DNA from: Syntrophaceae bacterium
GTDB taxonomy: Bacteria; Desulfobacterota; Desulfomonilia; Desulfomonilales; Desulfomonilaceae
Direction of reading: 5' to 3'
Assembly (NCBI GenBank): GCA_014874425.1
Contig: JACWAG010000442.1
Location: 1-6,887, forward strand
Length of the DNA stretch: 6,887 bases
Shown: positions 1 through 5,674 of the stretch, piece by piece
Position numbering within the stretch: the first letter of the stretch is position 1
How the letters are laid out: each line of letters starts with the position of its first letter
Program-made: the position numbers and the translations under genes
Notes under the pieces: generated by a model
What the model was told of the DNA's origin: nothing
What the model saw: the letters and a program-made list of their open reading frames with translations, nothing else
Database searches by the model: none

Positions 1-762
1 CGATGGTTCCATATATCTGAATGAAACTTCGCCATTCTCGGCCAATCCAACTAGTGTTGGCCCACTAAGGCTGATTTCATCCAGTCCGCCGTGACCATGA
101 ACGACAAAGGCCTTTTTGGCCCCAAGTCTTGCTATCACATGAGTTAAAGGTTTGACCATCTGATTATCGTATACCCCCATCAACTGAACCTGCGCTCCGG
201 CAGGATTAGTTAATGGTCCCAAAAGGTTGAATATCGTCCGAAGCCCCAACTCACGTCTGGGACCGATAGCGTATTTCATGGCAGTGTGTAAAAGGGGAGC
301 GAACAGGAAGCCGATACCTACTTGCCGTATGCACAAGGCGACTTGCTCTGGGGAAAGGTCCAACGGCAATCCCAGGGCTTCCATCAAGTCCGCGCTGCCG
401 CATTTGCTTGAGACAGACCGATTTCCATGCTTAGCGACCTTTACTCCAGCGCCTGCAACCACAAACGCCGCTGTAGTTGAAACATTAAAGGTGTTGGAGC
501 AATCGCCTCCAGTACCGCATGTGTCGATGAGAATTTCTCCTTCCTCGCATTTGTAAGGTATGTGAGAACTCTTAGATCTCATCACTTTTGCAGCGGCCGT
601 AATTTCTTCAACTGTCTCGCCCTTCATCCTCAATGCTACCAGGAGGGCGCCAATCTGAGCTTGAGTTGCGTGGCCTTCCATTATCTCTTCCATGGTCTCC
701 ATCATCTGGGCTTCGGAGATATCATTTCCTGAAACCGCTTTTTCTATTGAATCCTTAATCAT
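1..762 (-). CDS. trpD: Anthranilate phosphoribosyltransferase, C-terminus cut by window edge
   Basis: The enzyme transfers the phosphoribosyl group of PRPP to anthranilate, the second dedicated step of tryptophan synthesis, in the cytoplasm. The frame is open from an ATG at 762 to the left edge, giving 254 residues of a family usually about 335-350 long, so roughly the last quarter is missing. The helical N-terminal domain is followed by the PRPP-binding GTGGD (83-87), the KHGNRSVSS loop (111-119), the anthranilate-site segment around NLLGPLTNPAG (179-189) and the metal-binding Asp-Glu pair in GGLDEISLSG near 230. All hallmark residues are present. The start is set by GGAGG at 768-772, five bases upstream. 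It follows tyrA after 99 bases that hold a strong terminator, so its transcription should depend on read-through. Other trp genes may follow beyond the edge, but none is visible here. Confidence 0.96.
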   Translation of the reverse strand, partial: MIKDSIEKAVSGNDISEAQMMETMEEIMEGHATQAQIGALLVALRMKGETVEEITAAAKVMRSKSSHIPYKCEEGEILIDTCGTGGDCSNTFNVSTTAAFVVAGAGVKVAKHGNRSVSSKCGSADLMEALGLPLDLSPEQVALCIRQVGIGFLFAPLLHTAMKYAIGPRRELGLRTIFNLLGPLTNPAGAQVQLMGVYDNQMVKPLTHVIARLGAKKAFVVHGHGGLDEISLSGPTLVGLAENGEVSFRYMEPS

Positions 763-786
763 GGTTTCCTCCAAATTTTATTCGTT

Positions 787-836
787 AAAAAAGAAAAGGC
801 CGTGAATCCTGTTGGCTTTGAGATTCACGGCCTTTT
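787..836 (-). terminator. Intrinsic terminator between tyrA and trpD
   Basis: A perfect 15-base inverted repeat pairs AAAAGGCCGTGAATC (836-822 on the minus strand) with GATTCACGGCCTTTT (808-794) around a 13-base loop. On the minus strand the second arm ends in four Ts, followed by C and six more Ts (792-787), which is the shape of a Rho-independent terminator for leftward transcription. It stands inside an apparent operon, 26 bases after the tyrA stop and ahead of the trpD ribosome site, so it is more likely a conditional attenuator than a final stop. Confidence 0.88.
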
Positions 837-912
837 GTTGTCTGTTGTCTTAAGGGCTTAATCAGACCTCGATGTGCCGGGAATCTCCTCCTATGTCGCG
901 CCACCAACCCCA
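787..912 (-). promoter_or_regulatory. Putative Trp attenuator using the 3' end of tyrA as leader
   Basis: Seen: tyrA codons 272-275 read Trp-Gly-Trp-Trp (TGG at 912-910, 906-904 and 903-901), followed by Arg. Thirteen bases further on, GAGATTCCCGGC (887-876, still coding) is complementary at 11 of 12 positions to GCCGTGAATCTC (831-820), which is most of the first arm of the trpD terminator plus two loop bases. Inferred: a ribosome waiting at a Trp codon would leave 887-876 free to pair with the terminator arm and allow read-through into trpD. A ribosome reaching the tyrA stop (864-862) would cover much of 887-876, so the terminator would form. The Trp-Trp-Arg cluster near a stop resembles the enterobacterial trp leader peptide, but no separate leader ORF exists here. 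Not tested by folding software. Confidence 0.68.
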
Positions 913-1725
913 TGCGGAACTATTTGATGTCGCTTCGGTCGCGCAGAATTGAGCCACTTCATCCATGGCGCTAACAAGTCCATCTCTATTTCCTGTAGAA
1001 ACAAGATTAGCTAGTTCGTTTAAACTGTTGCGAAACAGTTTCAGTGTCTCGGACGAATAGGAGTTCCCAATAGCAAGATCAGCATAAAGTTCTGAAGGCT
1101 GTTCGAACTGATGACGCATCATTGCCAGTAGTTGCTCAAACCACGCCCCTGCAGCCTCAACCTGACAATGTGAGTCGAAACCCAATCTTATCAATGTCTG
1201 CCCCAAAGACGTAAGCATGACATGTCTCAAGGTTTGGAAACACGCCATGAGTTTGTCGTGCCCATCAGGGGAGATTTCGGTAATTTTGGCGCCCTGCTCT
1301 TCCAGAAAATTTCTAAAGGGTTTTATCCATCTCTCGGTTCGTGACGGGCAAAGAAACACCACCTGATCTAGAAGACAAGCCGTGGATGGGCCGAACAAAG
1401 GGTGTGTTCCTATGACTTCGCTCTGTGAATATTTGAGCATAAAATTTATAGGGTCTCGTTTGATAGAGGATATGTCCATTAGCAGAGCGTCGGATCTTAT
1501 AAACGGTCCTATTGATCTCATTATACCTTCGATCGCTGTCACCGGGACCGCCAAAAGGACAATGTCACAGGAAGCCACAGACTTTTCAGAAATTGGAGAA
1601 TCATACAAATCCGAGACGATCGTATCCATGCCGGCTTCACGAAATAGCGATACAAACCAGCGGCCCATACGACCCTTTCCGCCTACTATGCAAACATTAG
1701 CTTTCCTAAAGTCTGTGTCACTCAC
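862..1725 (-). CDS. tyrA: Prephenate dehydrogenase
   Basis: It oxidatively decarboxylates prephenate to 4-hydroxyphenylpyruvate, the tyrosine precursor. The 287-residue protein has a Rossmann start with GGKGRMG (15-21) and an Asp at 39 that fits NAD preference. Next come the catalytic THPLFGPS (His108), the FQTLRHV segment with Arg167-His168, and a helical dimerisation domain containing LYADLAIGN. It resembles the dehydrogenase half of enterobacterial TyrA but lacks that protein's N-terminal chorismate mutase; it has no ACT domain. The start is a GTG at 1725, 29 bases after the pheA stop. The Shine-Dalgarno match is weak, so translation is probably coupled to pheA. No in-frame ATG lies between the pheA stop and the Rossmann motif. 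The last 17 residues, AWGWWRDIGGDSRHIEV, look like a tail beyond the conserved fold and may serve as a Trp-sensing leader for trpD. Confidence 0.93.
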   Translation of the reverse strand: MSDTDFRKANVCIVGGKGRMGRWFVSLFREAGMDTIVSDLYDSPISEKSVASCDIVLLAVPVTAIEGIMRSIGPFIRSDALLMDISSIKRDPINFMLKYSQSEVIGTHPLFGPSTACLLDQVVFLCPSRTERWIKPFRNFLEEQGAKITEISPDGHDKLMACFQTLRHVMLTSLGQTLIRLGFDSHCQVEAAGAWFEQLLAMMRHQFEQPSELYADLAIGNSYSSETLKLFRNSLNELANLVSTGNRDGLVSAMDEVAQFCATEATSNSSAWGWWRDIGGDSRHIEV

Positions 1726-1754
1726 TATCTTTACCGTACACTTTCTCTCGCTCT

Positions 1755-2900
1755 CTACAAATTTGATGAATCGATATCGCCTATTGGATAGGAACCAAGA
1801 ATTTTCAGAAATTCAACGTCAGAGCGCAGACTTTCAATCGCTTCTTTGACCATTGGCGATTCCTGATGGCCTTCGATATCCACGAAGAAAAAATACTCCC
1901 AGTTTTTGTTTTTCATGGGACGGGATTCAATTCGAGTGAGGTTAACAGATCTCTTCGCAAAATGCTCAAGCGCCTTATGAAGTGAACCAGGGATATGAGC
2001 GGCGGCGAAAACGAGAGATGTCCTGTCCAGACCAGTCGGAGCGCTCTTGTTTTTCCCCAACAGCAGGAATCGTGTAGTGTTACTAATGCTATCCTGTATA
2101 TCCGAGGCAAGGATTTTCAGGTCATGCTGTGTGGCTGTAACCTCGTTACCTATTGCCGCTGCCCCGGGCCTGGCAAGCGCAATACGCGCGGACTCTGCGG
2201 TACTTGATTCCGGCATCAGAGAAGCCGCAGGTAAATTCACTCGTAACCAGTTGCGACATTGATTGAGGGCCTGCGGGTGAGAGTAAACCACGGAAATGTT
2301 GTCCAACGAGGATTCCGTCGACATGAGCACATGTCGTATTCTTGAGAAGATTTCCCCGCAGATCAACAAATTTGAATCAACAAACTGATCCATGGTTGCG
2401 CTAACAGCGCCTTCTGATGAATTCTCCACCGGTGTGATTCCGACATCCGCCGCTCCTTTTTCAACTGCGTCAAAGACGTCATCAATCGAAGCTTGGGGGA
2501 AATAAAGCGCCGAATTGCCAAATCGTCGTAACGCCGCCAAATGACTGAATGTCCCCTCAGGACCCAGGAATGCCACCCTCAATGGACGTTTGGCGCTGCG
2601 ACAGGCTGATATTATTTCGGAAAACACATTGGCTACAGAAGATTTTGACAACGGGCCAGCGTTCGCATCACACAGAGATTTGATTATCGTGAGTTCACGT
2701 TCAGGGGAGAAATTAGTTATGTTGGCTGAATTTCTCAATTCTGCGATGGTCAACGCGTGAAAAGCTCTCTTATTAACCAGTCGTAATAATTCCTTGTCGA
2801 TATTATCAATTTGTTCTCTTATTCCTTGGATCGAGGCTATCCCCGTGGGGTTTGTATTACTTTCGGCCTCATTAATTCTAAGTGTTTCAGATAACCGCAT
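1755..2900 (-). CDS. pheA: Bifunctional chorismate mutase / prephenate dehydratase (P-protein)
   Basis: It converts chorismate to prephenate and then to phenylpyruvate for phenylalanine synthesis. From the ATG at 2900 it is 381 residues, normal for the family. An AroQ-type chorismate mutase domain (about 22-104) is followed by the dehydratase domain with FLGPEGTFS (111-119), TPVENSSEG (156-164) and the catalytic TTRF (275-278). A C-terminal ACT domain carries GSL (305-307) and ESRP (325-328), the usual Phe-binding motifs, so feedback inhibition by Phe is expected. In the mutase domain Arg28, Arg45 and the Arg-Glu pair 68-69 are kept, but the usual catalytic Lys is Arg56 and the usual Gln/Glu is Lys104. 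A TTG at 2939 overlapping the aroF stop would add 13 residues but has no ribosome site. The ATG has AGAGG five bases upstream. The gap after aroF is 35 bases. Confidence 0.95.
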   Translation of the reverse strand: MRLSETLRINEAESNTNPTGIASIQGIREQIDNIDKELLRLVNKRAFHALTIAELRNSANITNFSPERELTIIKSLCDANAGPLSKSSVANVFSEIISACRSAKRPLRVAFLGPEGTFSHLAALRRFGNSALYFPQASIDDVFDAVEKGAADVGITPVENSSEGAVSATMDQFVDSNLLICGEIFSRIRHVLMSTESSLDNISVVYSHPQALNQCRNWLRVNLPAASLMPESSTAESARIALARPGAAAIGNEVTATQHDLKILASDIQDSISNTTRFLLLGKNKSAPTGLDRTSLVFAAAHIPGSLHKALEHFAKRSVNLTRIESRPMKNKNWEYFFFVDIEGHQESPMVKEAIESLRSDVEFLKILGSYPIGDIDSSNL

Positions 2901-2905
2901 CAGGG

Positions 2906-2910
2906 CCTCT
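2906..2910 (-). promoter_or_regulatory. pheA ribosome binding site
   Basis: AGAGG on the minus strand lies five bases before the ATG at 2900. It is the reason to prefer this ATG over the upstream TTG at 2939, which has no purine-rich sequence at a suitable distance. Confidence 0.7.
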
Positions 2911-2935
2911 TTCTGATTTTGCTTCTCAAAACATT

Positions 2936-3829
2936 TCAAACCAAAAGGTTCATGGCCTCGCCAATGATCGCCAGGTTTTTCATGAGGTTACAGAAATCCT
3001 CAGGTCGTAGAGATTGTTCACCATCACATAGAGCGGTTTCAGGAGAACAATGAACTTCGACCATTATTCCATCAGCCCCTACGGCCATCGCTGCCCGAGA
3101 CAACGGTTGAACGAAACGTCTCATACCTACAGCGTGGCTCGGATCTACAATCACGGGCAAATGGGTTCGTTCTTTGAGGACACAAACAGCGCTAAGATCG
3201 AGAGTGTTCCTGGTCGCCGTTTCAAAAGTCCGTATCCCCCTTTCGCATAGAATTACCTGCGAGTTTCCCGCCGCAAGAATATACTCCGCGGATGATAGCA
3301 ACTCATCGATGGTTGACATCAATCCCCTTTTAAGAATGATCGGCTTTTGACACTTTCCAACCTTTTTGAGGAGAGAAAAATTCTGAATATTACGAGCGCC
3401 GATTTGTAGCATATCAGCATAATCTTCGACAAGCGCCACATCCGCAGTATCCATAACTTCAGTAACTACTGGCATTCCGGTCACTTCCCGGGCTAGCGAC
3501 AGCAGTTTCAGACCTTCCTCGCCCAATCCCTGAAAACTGTAAGGGCTGGTTCTGGGTTTGAAAGCCCCACCCCGTAACACAACGGCCCCGGCTTCTTTAA
3601 CGGCGAATGCGGTATCCACGAGTTGCTGCAGGGATTCTACAGAGCACGGCCCGGCTATTACCGCAAATGAACCTCCACCTATAATGGCCTCACCCACCCT
3701 AACTACCGTATCTTCCCGTTGATACTCACGACTTATGAACCCTTTCCTGGTAGGCGGTCTTTTAATCTCCATCGTTGACGGCGAAACTGGGTCTTCTACT
3801 CTGGACACGCTGGCGCTAGGTTTAATCAT
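2936..3829 (-). CDS. aroF: 3-deoxy-7-phosphoheptulonate (DAHP) synthase, type I-beta
   Basis: It condenses phosphoenolpyruvate and erythrose 4-phosphate, the first committed step of aromatic synthesis. The 297 residues include IAGPCSVES with metal-ligand Cys62, then KPRTSPYSFQGLG, QIGARNIQNF, LKRG, CERGIRTFE, DPSHAVG (metal His), VEVHCSPE (metal Glu) and LCDGEQSL (metal Asp). This order matches the Thermotoga/Bacillus-type barrel. The first 30 residues are Pro/Ser/charge-rich and resemble neither the ferredoxin-like domain nor the chorismate mutase domain that confer allosteric control in relatives, so the enzyme may be insensitive to feedback. Recognisable homology begins at FISREYQREDTV (31-42). 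The ATG at 3829 is chosen because AGGAG lies eight bases upstream. A TTG at 3883 would add 18 residues encoded inside the terminator hairpin and is unlikely. The gene directly follows the aromatic attenuator. Confidence 0.95.
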   Translation of the reverse strand: MIKPSASVSRVEDPVSPSTMEIKRPPTRKGFISREYQREDTVVRVGEAIIGGGSFAVIAGPCSVESLQQLVDTAFAVKEAGAVVLRGGAFKPRTSPYSFQGLGEEGLKLLSLAREVTGMPVVTEVMDTADVALVEDYADMLQIGARNIQNFSLLKKVGKCQKPIILKRGLMSTIDELLSSAEYILAAGNSQVILCERGIRTFETATRNTLDLSAVCVLKERTHLPVIVDPSHAVGMRRFVQPLSRAAMAVGADGIMVEVHCSPETALCDGEQSLRPEDFCNLMKNLAIIGEAMNLLV

Positions 3830-3837
3830 CTGAAACG

Positions 3838-3842
3838 CTCCT
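3838..3842 (-). promoter_or_regulatory. aroF ribosome binding site
   Basis: AGGAG on the minus strand, eight bases before the ATG at 3829. It fixes the aroF start and lies just downstream of the attenuator terminator. Confidence 0.82.
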
Positions 3843-3847
3843 TTCGG

Positions 3848-3888
3848 AAACGAAAAGGGCCTTGGGGGTTTTCTTACGCCCAAGGCCC
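3848..3888 (-). terminator. Attenuator terminator before aroF (segments 4:5)
   Basis: GGGCCTTGGG (3888-3879) and CCCAAGGCCC (3866-3857) form a perfect 10-base, GC-rich stem with a 12-base loop. On the minus strand it is followed by TTTTCGTTT (3856-3848), a modest U-tract. It ends six bases upstream of the aroF ribosome site and would stop leftward transcription before the gene. Confidence 0.78.
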
Positions 3889-3992
3889 AAAAATAACTAA
3901 GGCCATGGGCGCTTTCGCTGTCTACCCATGGCCTTGTTGCTTTCCGTCTAAATTCTGTTACTCTTTATAGCCCTCCGGACACGGGTAGACAG
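3857..3992 (-). promoter_or_regulatory. Five-segment aromatic attenuator upstream of aroF
   Basis: Five minus-strand segments can pair in a chain. Segment 1 (3992-3977, CTGTCTACCCGTGTCC, within leader codons 30-35) pairs with segment 2 (3933-3918, GGCCATGGGTAGACAG) at 15 of 16 positions, counting one G-U. Segment 2 extended to 3935 pairs through 3935-3925 with segment 3 (CCCATGGCCTT, 3909-3899) over 11 perfect bases. Segment 3 pairs with segment 4 (3888-3879) at 9 of 10, with one U-U mismatch and one G-U. Segment 4 pairs with segment 5 (3866-3857), the terminator. Inferred logic: a ribosome stalled on the aromatic run leaves 1 free, so 1:2 and 3:4 form and transcription continues. A ribosome finishing the leader covers part of 1, so 2:3 and 4:5 form and transcription stops. 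Hairpin 2:3 is itself followed by a T-rich run (3899-3889) and may also terminate. Confidence 0.82.
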
Positions 3993-4081
3993 ACGAAATA
4001 ATAAAATCGCCAAAAATAAAAGTATGCCCCGTTTTCGAACTGGCCATCAACTTTTGCGAGATTATTAAATTGTGAACCCAT
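3965..4081 (-). CDS. Aromatic-rich leader peptide controlling aroF-pheA-tyrA
   Basis: This 38-codon ORF starts with ATG at 4081 and ends with TAA at 3967-3965. AAGGA (4094-4090) lies eight bases before the start. Codons 19-29 encode AYFYFWRFYYF: nine aromatic residues in ten after the Ala, including Phe, Tyr and Trp. Nothing else in the peptide suggests a folded or enzymatic protein. The ORF lies between a promoter and a chain of competing hairpins ending in a terminator, directly before the DAHP synthase gene. That is the hallmark layout of a regulatory leader, as in the established pheA and trp leaders of enterobacteria. Mixing all three aromatic amino acids fits control of the shared first step plus the Phe and Tyr branches. 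Segment 1 of the attenuator lies in codons 30-35, immediately after the aromatic run. I know of no gene symbol for it. Confidence 0.88.
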   Translation of the reverse strand: MGSQFNNLAKVDGQFENGAYFYFWRFYYFVCLPVSGGL

Positions 4082-4112
4082 GAACCGCTTCCTTGCTTTA
4101 TGCTATAATCTA

Positions 4113-4141
4113 TTTCTACAGCAGCCTGAAAACATTGTCAA
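4113..4141 (-). promoter_or_regulatory. Sigma70-like promoter for the leader and aroF operon
   Basis: On the minus strand TTGACA (4141-4136) matches the -35 consensus fully. A 17-base spacer leads to TAGAAA (4118-4113), four of six matches to the -10 consensus. Transcription would start near 4106, giving a 5' leader of about 25 bases before the leader-peptide ATG. It lies just after the aroQ stop, with no convincing terminator between, so read-through from aroQ may add to its output. Confidence 0.72.
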
Positions 4142-4169
4142 CATTTTATTGAGCGCAATGAACATTATT

Positions 4170-4616
4170 CTATAATAATCCAGGATCACTGCGATAGTTC
4201 GCAAACCACGTTAGCGCTAAGCAGTATGAGCGCCACCCGAAACCTGCTATTACTCCCCTGCAAACGTCCGATAGTAGCGATCTCCTGCGAAATAACTCTC
4301 GGCCGTGAGGATTGGTGAGGTGAACCTCCACTACCGGAACAGAGCAACACAACACGGCATCGCGGATTGCAATACTCGTGTGAGTGTACGCTCCGGCGTT
4401 TAAAATCACTCCACAAGCCTCAGTTCCGGCAGATTGAATGATCGAAACTATTTCACCTTCAAAGTTTGATTGAAAACATTGAATTTTGAAACCCAACTCG
4501 GCGCCAAGTTCGACAAGGTCATTTTCTATTTCTGACAGGGTCTTGGCCCCATACAATTCCGGTTCCCGCTTACCGAGCATGTTCAGGTTCGGCCCATTTA
4601 CCACAAACAATTTCAT
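4170..4616 (-). CDS. aroQ: 3-dehydroquinate dehydratase, type II
   Basis: It dehydrates 3-dehydroquinate to 3-dehydroshikimate. At 148 residues it has the length typical of type II dehydroquinases, small flavodoxin-like proteins that usually form dodecamers. The N-terminal VNGPNLNMLGKREPELYG supplies the active-site loop with Arg17 and the catalytic Tyr22. LNAGAYTHTS (72-81) binds substrate, EVHLTN carries the general-acid His99, and GRELFRRRS supplies Arg110 or a neighbouring Arg. QSNFEGE has Phe where many relatives have His. The ATG at 4616 overlaps the aroC stop as ATGA, with AGAGGA eight bases upstream, indicating translational coupling. It is the last gene before the regulatory gap; its stop is about 29 bases from the -35 box of the next promoter. 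Confidence 0.96.
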   Translation of the reverse strand: MKLFVVNGPNLNMLGKREPELYGAKTLSEIENDLVELGAELGFKIQCFQSNFEGEIVSIIQSAGTEACGVILNAGAYTHTSIAIRDAVLCCSVPVVEVHLTNPHGRELFRRRSLLSDVCRGVIAGFGWRSYCLALTWFANYRSDPGLL

Positions 4617-5674
4617 TCGCTTATTCCTCTAATGGCCCTGTCCGCAAGCCACGCGTCCGCAAGAGTTATCGCTGTCATCGCCTCTGCGACTGGCGCAATC
4701 CTCGGGCACAGACAGGGGTCGTGTCTTCCTTTGACGGAGATCAGTCGGTCCAGACCCTTCAAGTCTATTGTTTTCTGCTCAATAGAAATAGACGCCGTGG
4801 GTTTTATGGCTAACCTCATAATTATAGATTGTCCGGTGGAGATCCCACCCAGTATTCCGCCGGCGTGATTTGACAAAAAACCATCGGAACACATCGCGTC
4901 GTTGTGCTGGGACCCTCTCAATTTTGAGGAATTGAACCCATCCCCAAATTCTATTCCCTTTACTCCACCTATTGAAAGCAACGCGGCGGCCAGTGAGGCG
5001 TCAAGTTTATCGAAAACAGGGTCCCCAAGCCCCGGGGGCACATCTTCGGCCGTAACCTCAATTATCCCACCTATCGAATCGCCTTCGGAAACAGCCAATT
5101 TAACCTCGTTTCCCATTGCTTCAGCAACACCCGGGTCCGCGCACCTCAATGGATTAGTAAGAGCAAAATCAATATCCACATTATGAGCGACTATCTCTCC
5201 GATCTTTACTGTATAAGCGTTTACATGCAAACCAATCTGCCTAAGTATTACTTTAGCTATAGCGCCAGCAGCAACCCGACCTACTGTTTCCCGACCTGAT
5301 GATCGACCTCCACCCGGCTGCGGAGCAGTTAGATATTTCCTGAAATACGTGTAATCCGCATGACCAGGGCGGAAAAGGTCCGCGATGGCTGAATAATCCT
5401 TGGATCGCTGGTTAGTGTTCCTGACCAGCATTGCGATGGGAGATCCAAGCGTCTTCCCATTTGCAACACCGGAAAGAATTTCAACCGTATCCGATTCTGA
5501 ACGCTGTGAGACATACTGACTGGAACCAGGTTTGCGTTTATCCAGTTCTGACTGGACGATTTCCGGGGCTAACGCCAGCCCGGCTGGGACCCCTTCTACC
5601 ACGACACCTACAGCAGGGCCATGGGATTCGCCGAATGTTGACAAGCGAAAGAATCGGCCATAGATACTACCCAT
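4613..5674 (-). CDS. aroC: Chorismate synthase
   Basis: It eliminates phosphate from 5-enolpyruvylshikimate 3-phosphate to make chorismate, the branch point used by pheA here and by anthranilate synthase. It needs reduced FMN. The 353 residues are normal for the family. Motifs in order are RLSTFGESHGPAVG with catalytic His18, RPGHADYTYFRKY with His105, GGGRSSGRETVGRVAAGAIAK, and near the C-terminus GRHDPCLCPRIAPVAEAM. Between RKY and GGGRSS the protein reads LTAPQP, where most relatives have a GIRDYR-like sequence. The flanking reading is intact, so this looks like natural divergence. The ATG at 5674 overlaps the end of aroB by eight bases, and GGAAGG lies about eight bases upstream, fitting coupled translation. 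Confidence 0.96.
   Translation of the reverse strand: MGSIYGRFFRLSTFGESHGPAVGVVVEGVPAGLALAPEIVQSELDKRKPGSSQYVSQRSESDTVEILSGVANGKTLGSPIAMLVRNTNQRSKDYSAIADLFRPGHADYTYFRKYLTAPQPGGGRSSGRETVGRVAAGAIAKVILRQIGLHVNAYTVKIGEIVAHNVDIDFALTNPLRCADPGVAEAMGNEVKLAVSEGDSIGGIIEVTAEDVPPGLGDPVFDKLDASLAAALLSIGGVKGIEFGDGFNSSKLRGSQHNDAMCSDGFLSNHAGGILGGISTGQSIIMRLAIKPTASISIEQKTIDLKGLDRLISVKGRHDPCLCPRIAPVAEAMTAITLADAWLADRAIRGISE

Noticed and set aside
227..556. Plus-strand open frame of 109 codons
   Set aside because: It lies entirely opposite trpD, whose conserved motifs are unmistakable; the plus-strand translation has no family resemblance.
850..861. TTAAG/CTTAA dyad just after the tyrA stop
   Set aside because: The five-base arms have a two-base gap, too tight for an RNA hairpin; no known operator recognised.
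781..861. T-box, Trp RNA-binding protein site or independent promoter before trpD
   Set aside because: I see no T-box consensus, no repeated GAG/UAG triplets and no -35/-10 pair with proper spacing; TAAAAT just before the trpD ribosome site has no partner -35.
886..893. AGGAGGAG-like ribosome site near the end of tyrA
   Set aside because: No start codon with a following ORF stands at a usable distance; the bases are Gly-Gly codons of TyrA.
1382..1849. Plus-strand open frame opposite tyrA and the end of pheA
   Set aside because: It spans two real minus-strand genes with conserved motifs and shows no motif of its own.
2901..2939. TTG start at 2939 overlapping the aroF stop for pheA
   Set aside because: No ribosome site upstream; the ATG at 2900 has AGAGG five bases before it and gives a normal-length protein.
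3830..3883. TTG start at 3883 extending aroF by 18 residues
   Set aside because: It lies inside the terminator stem, has no ribosome site, and the ATG at 3829 has AGGAG at good spacing.
4142..4169. Terminator after aroQ
   Set aside because: Only a four-base stem (ATTG/CAAT) is visible, without a following T-run, so I do not call one.
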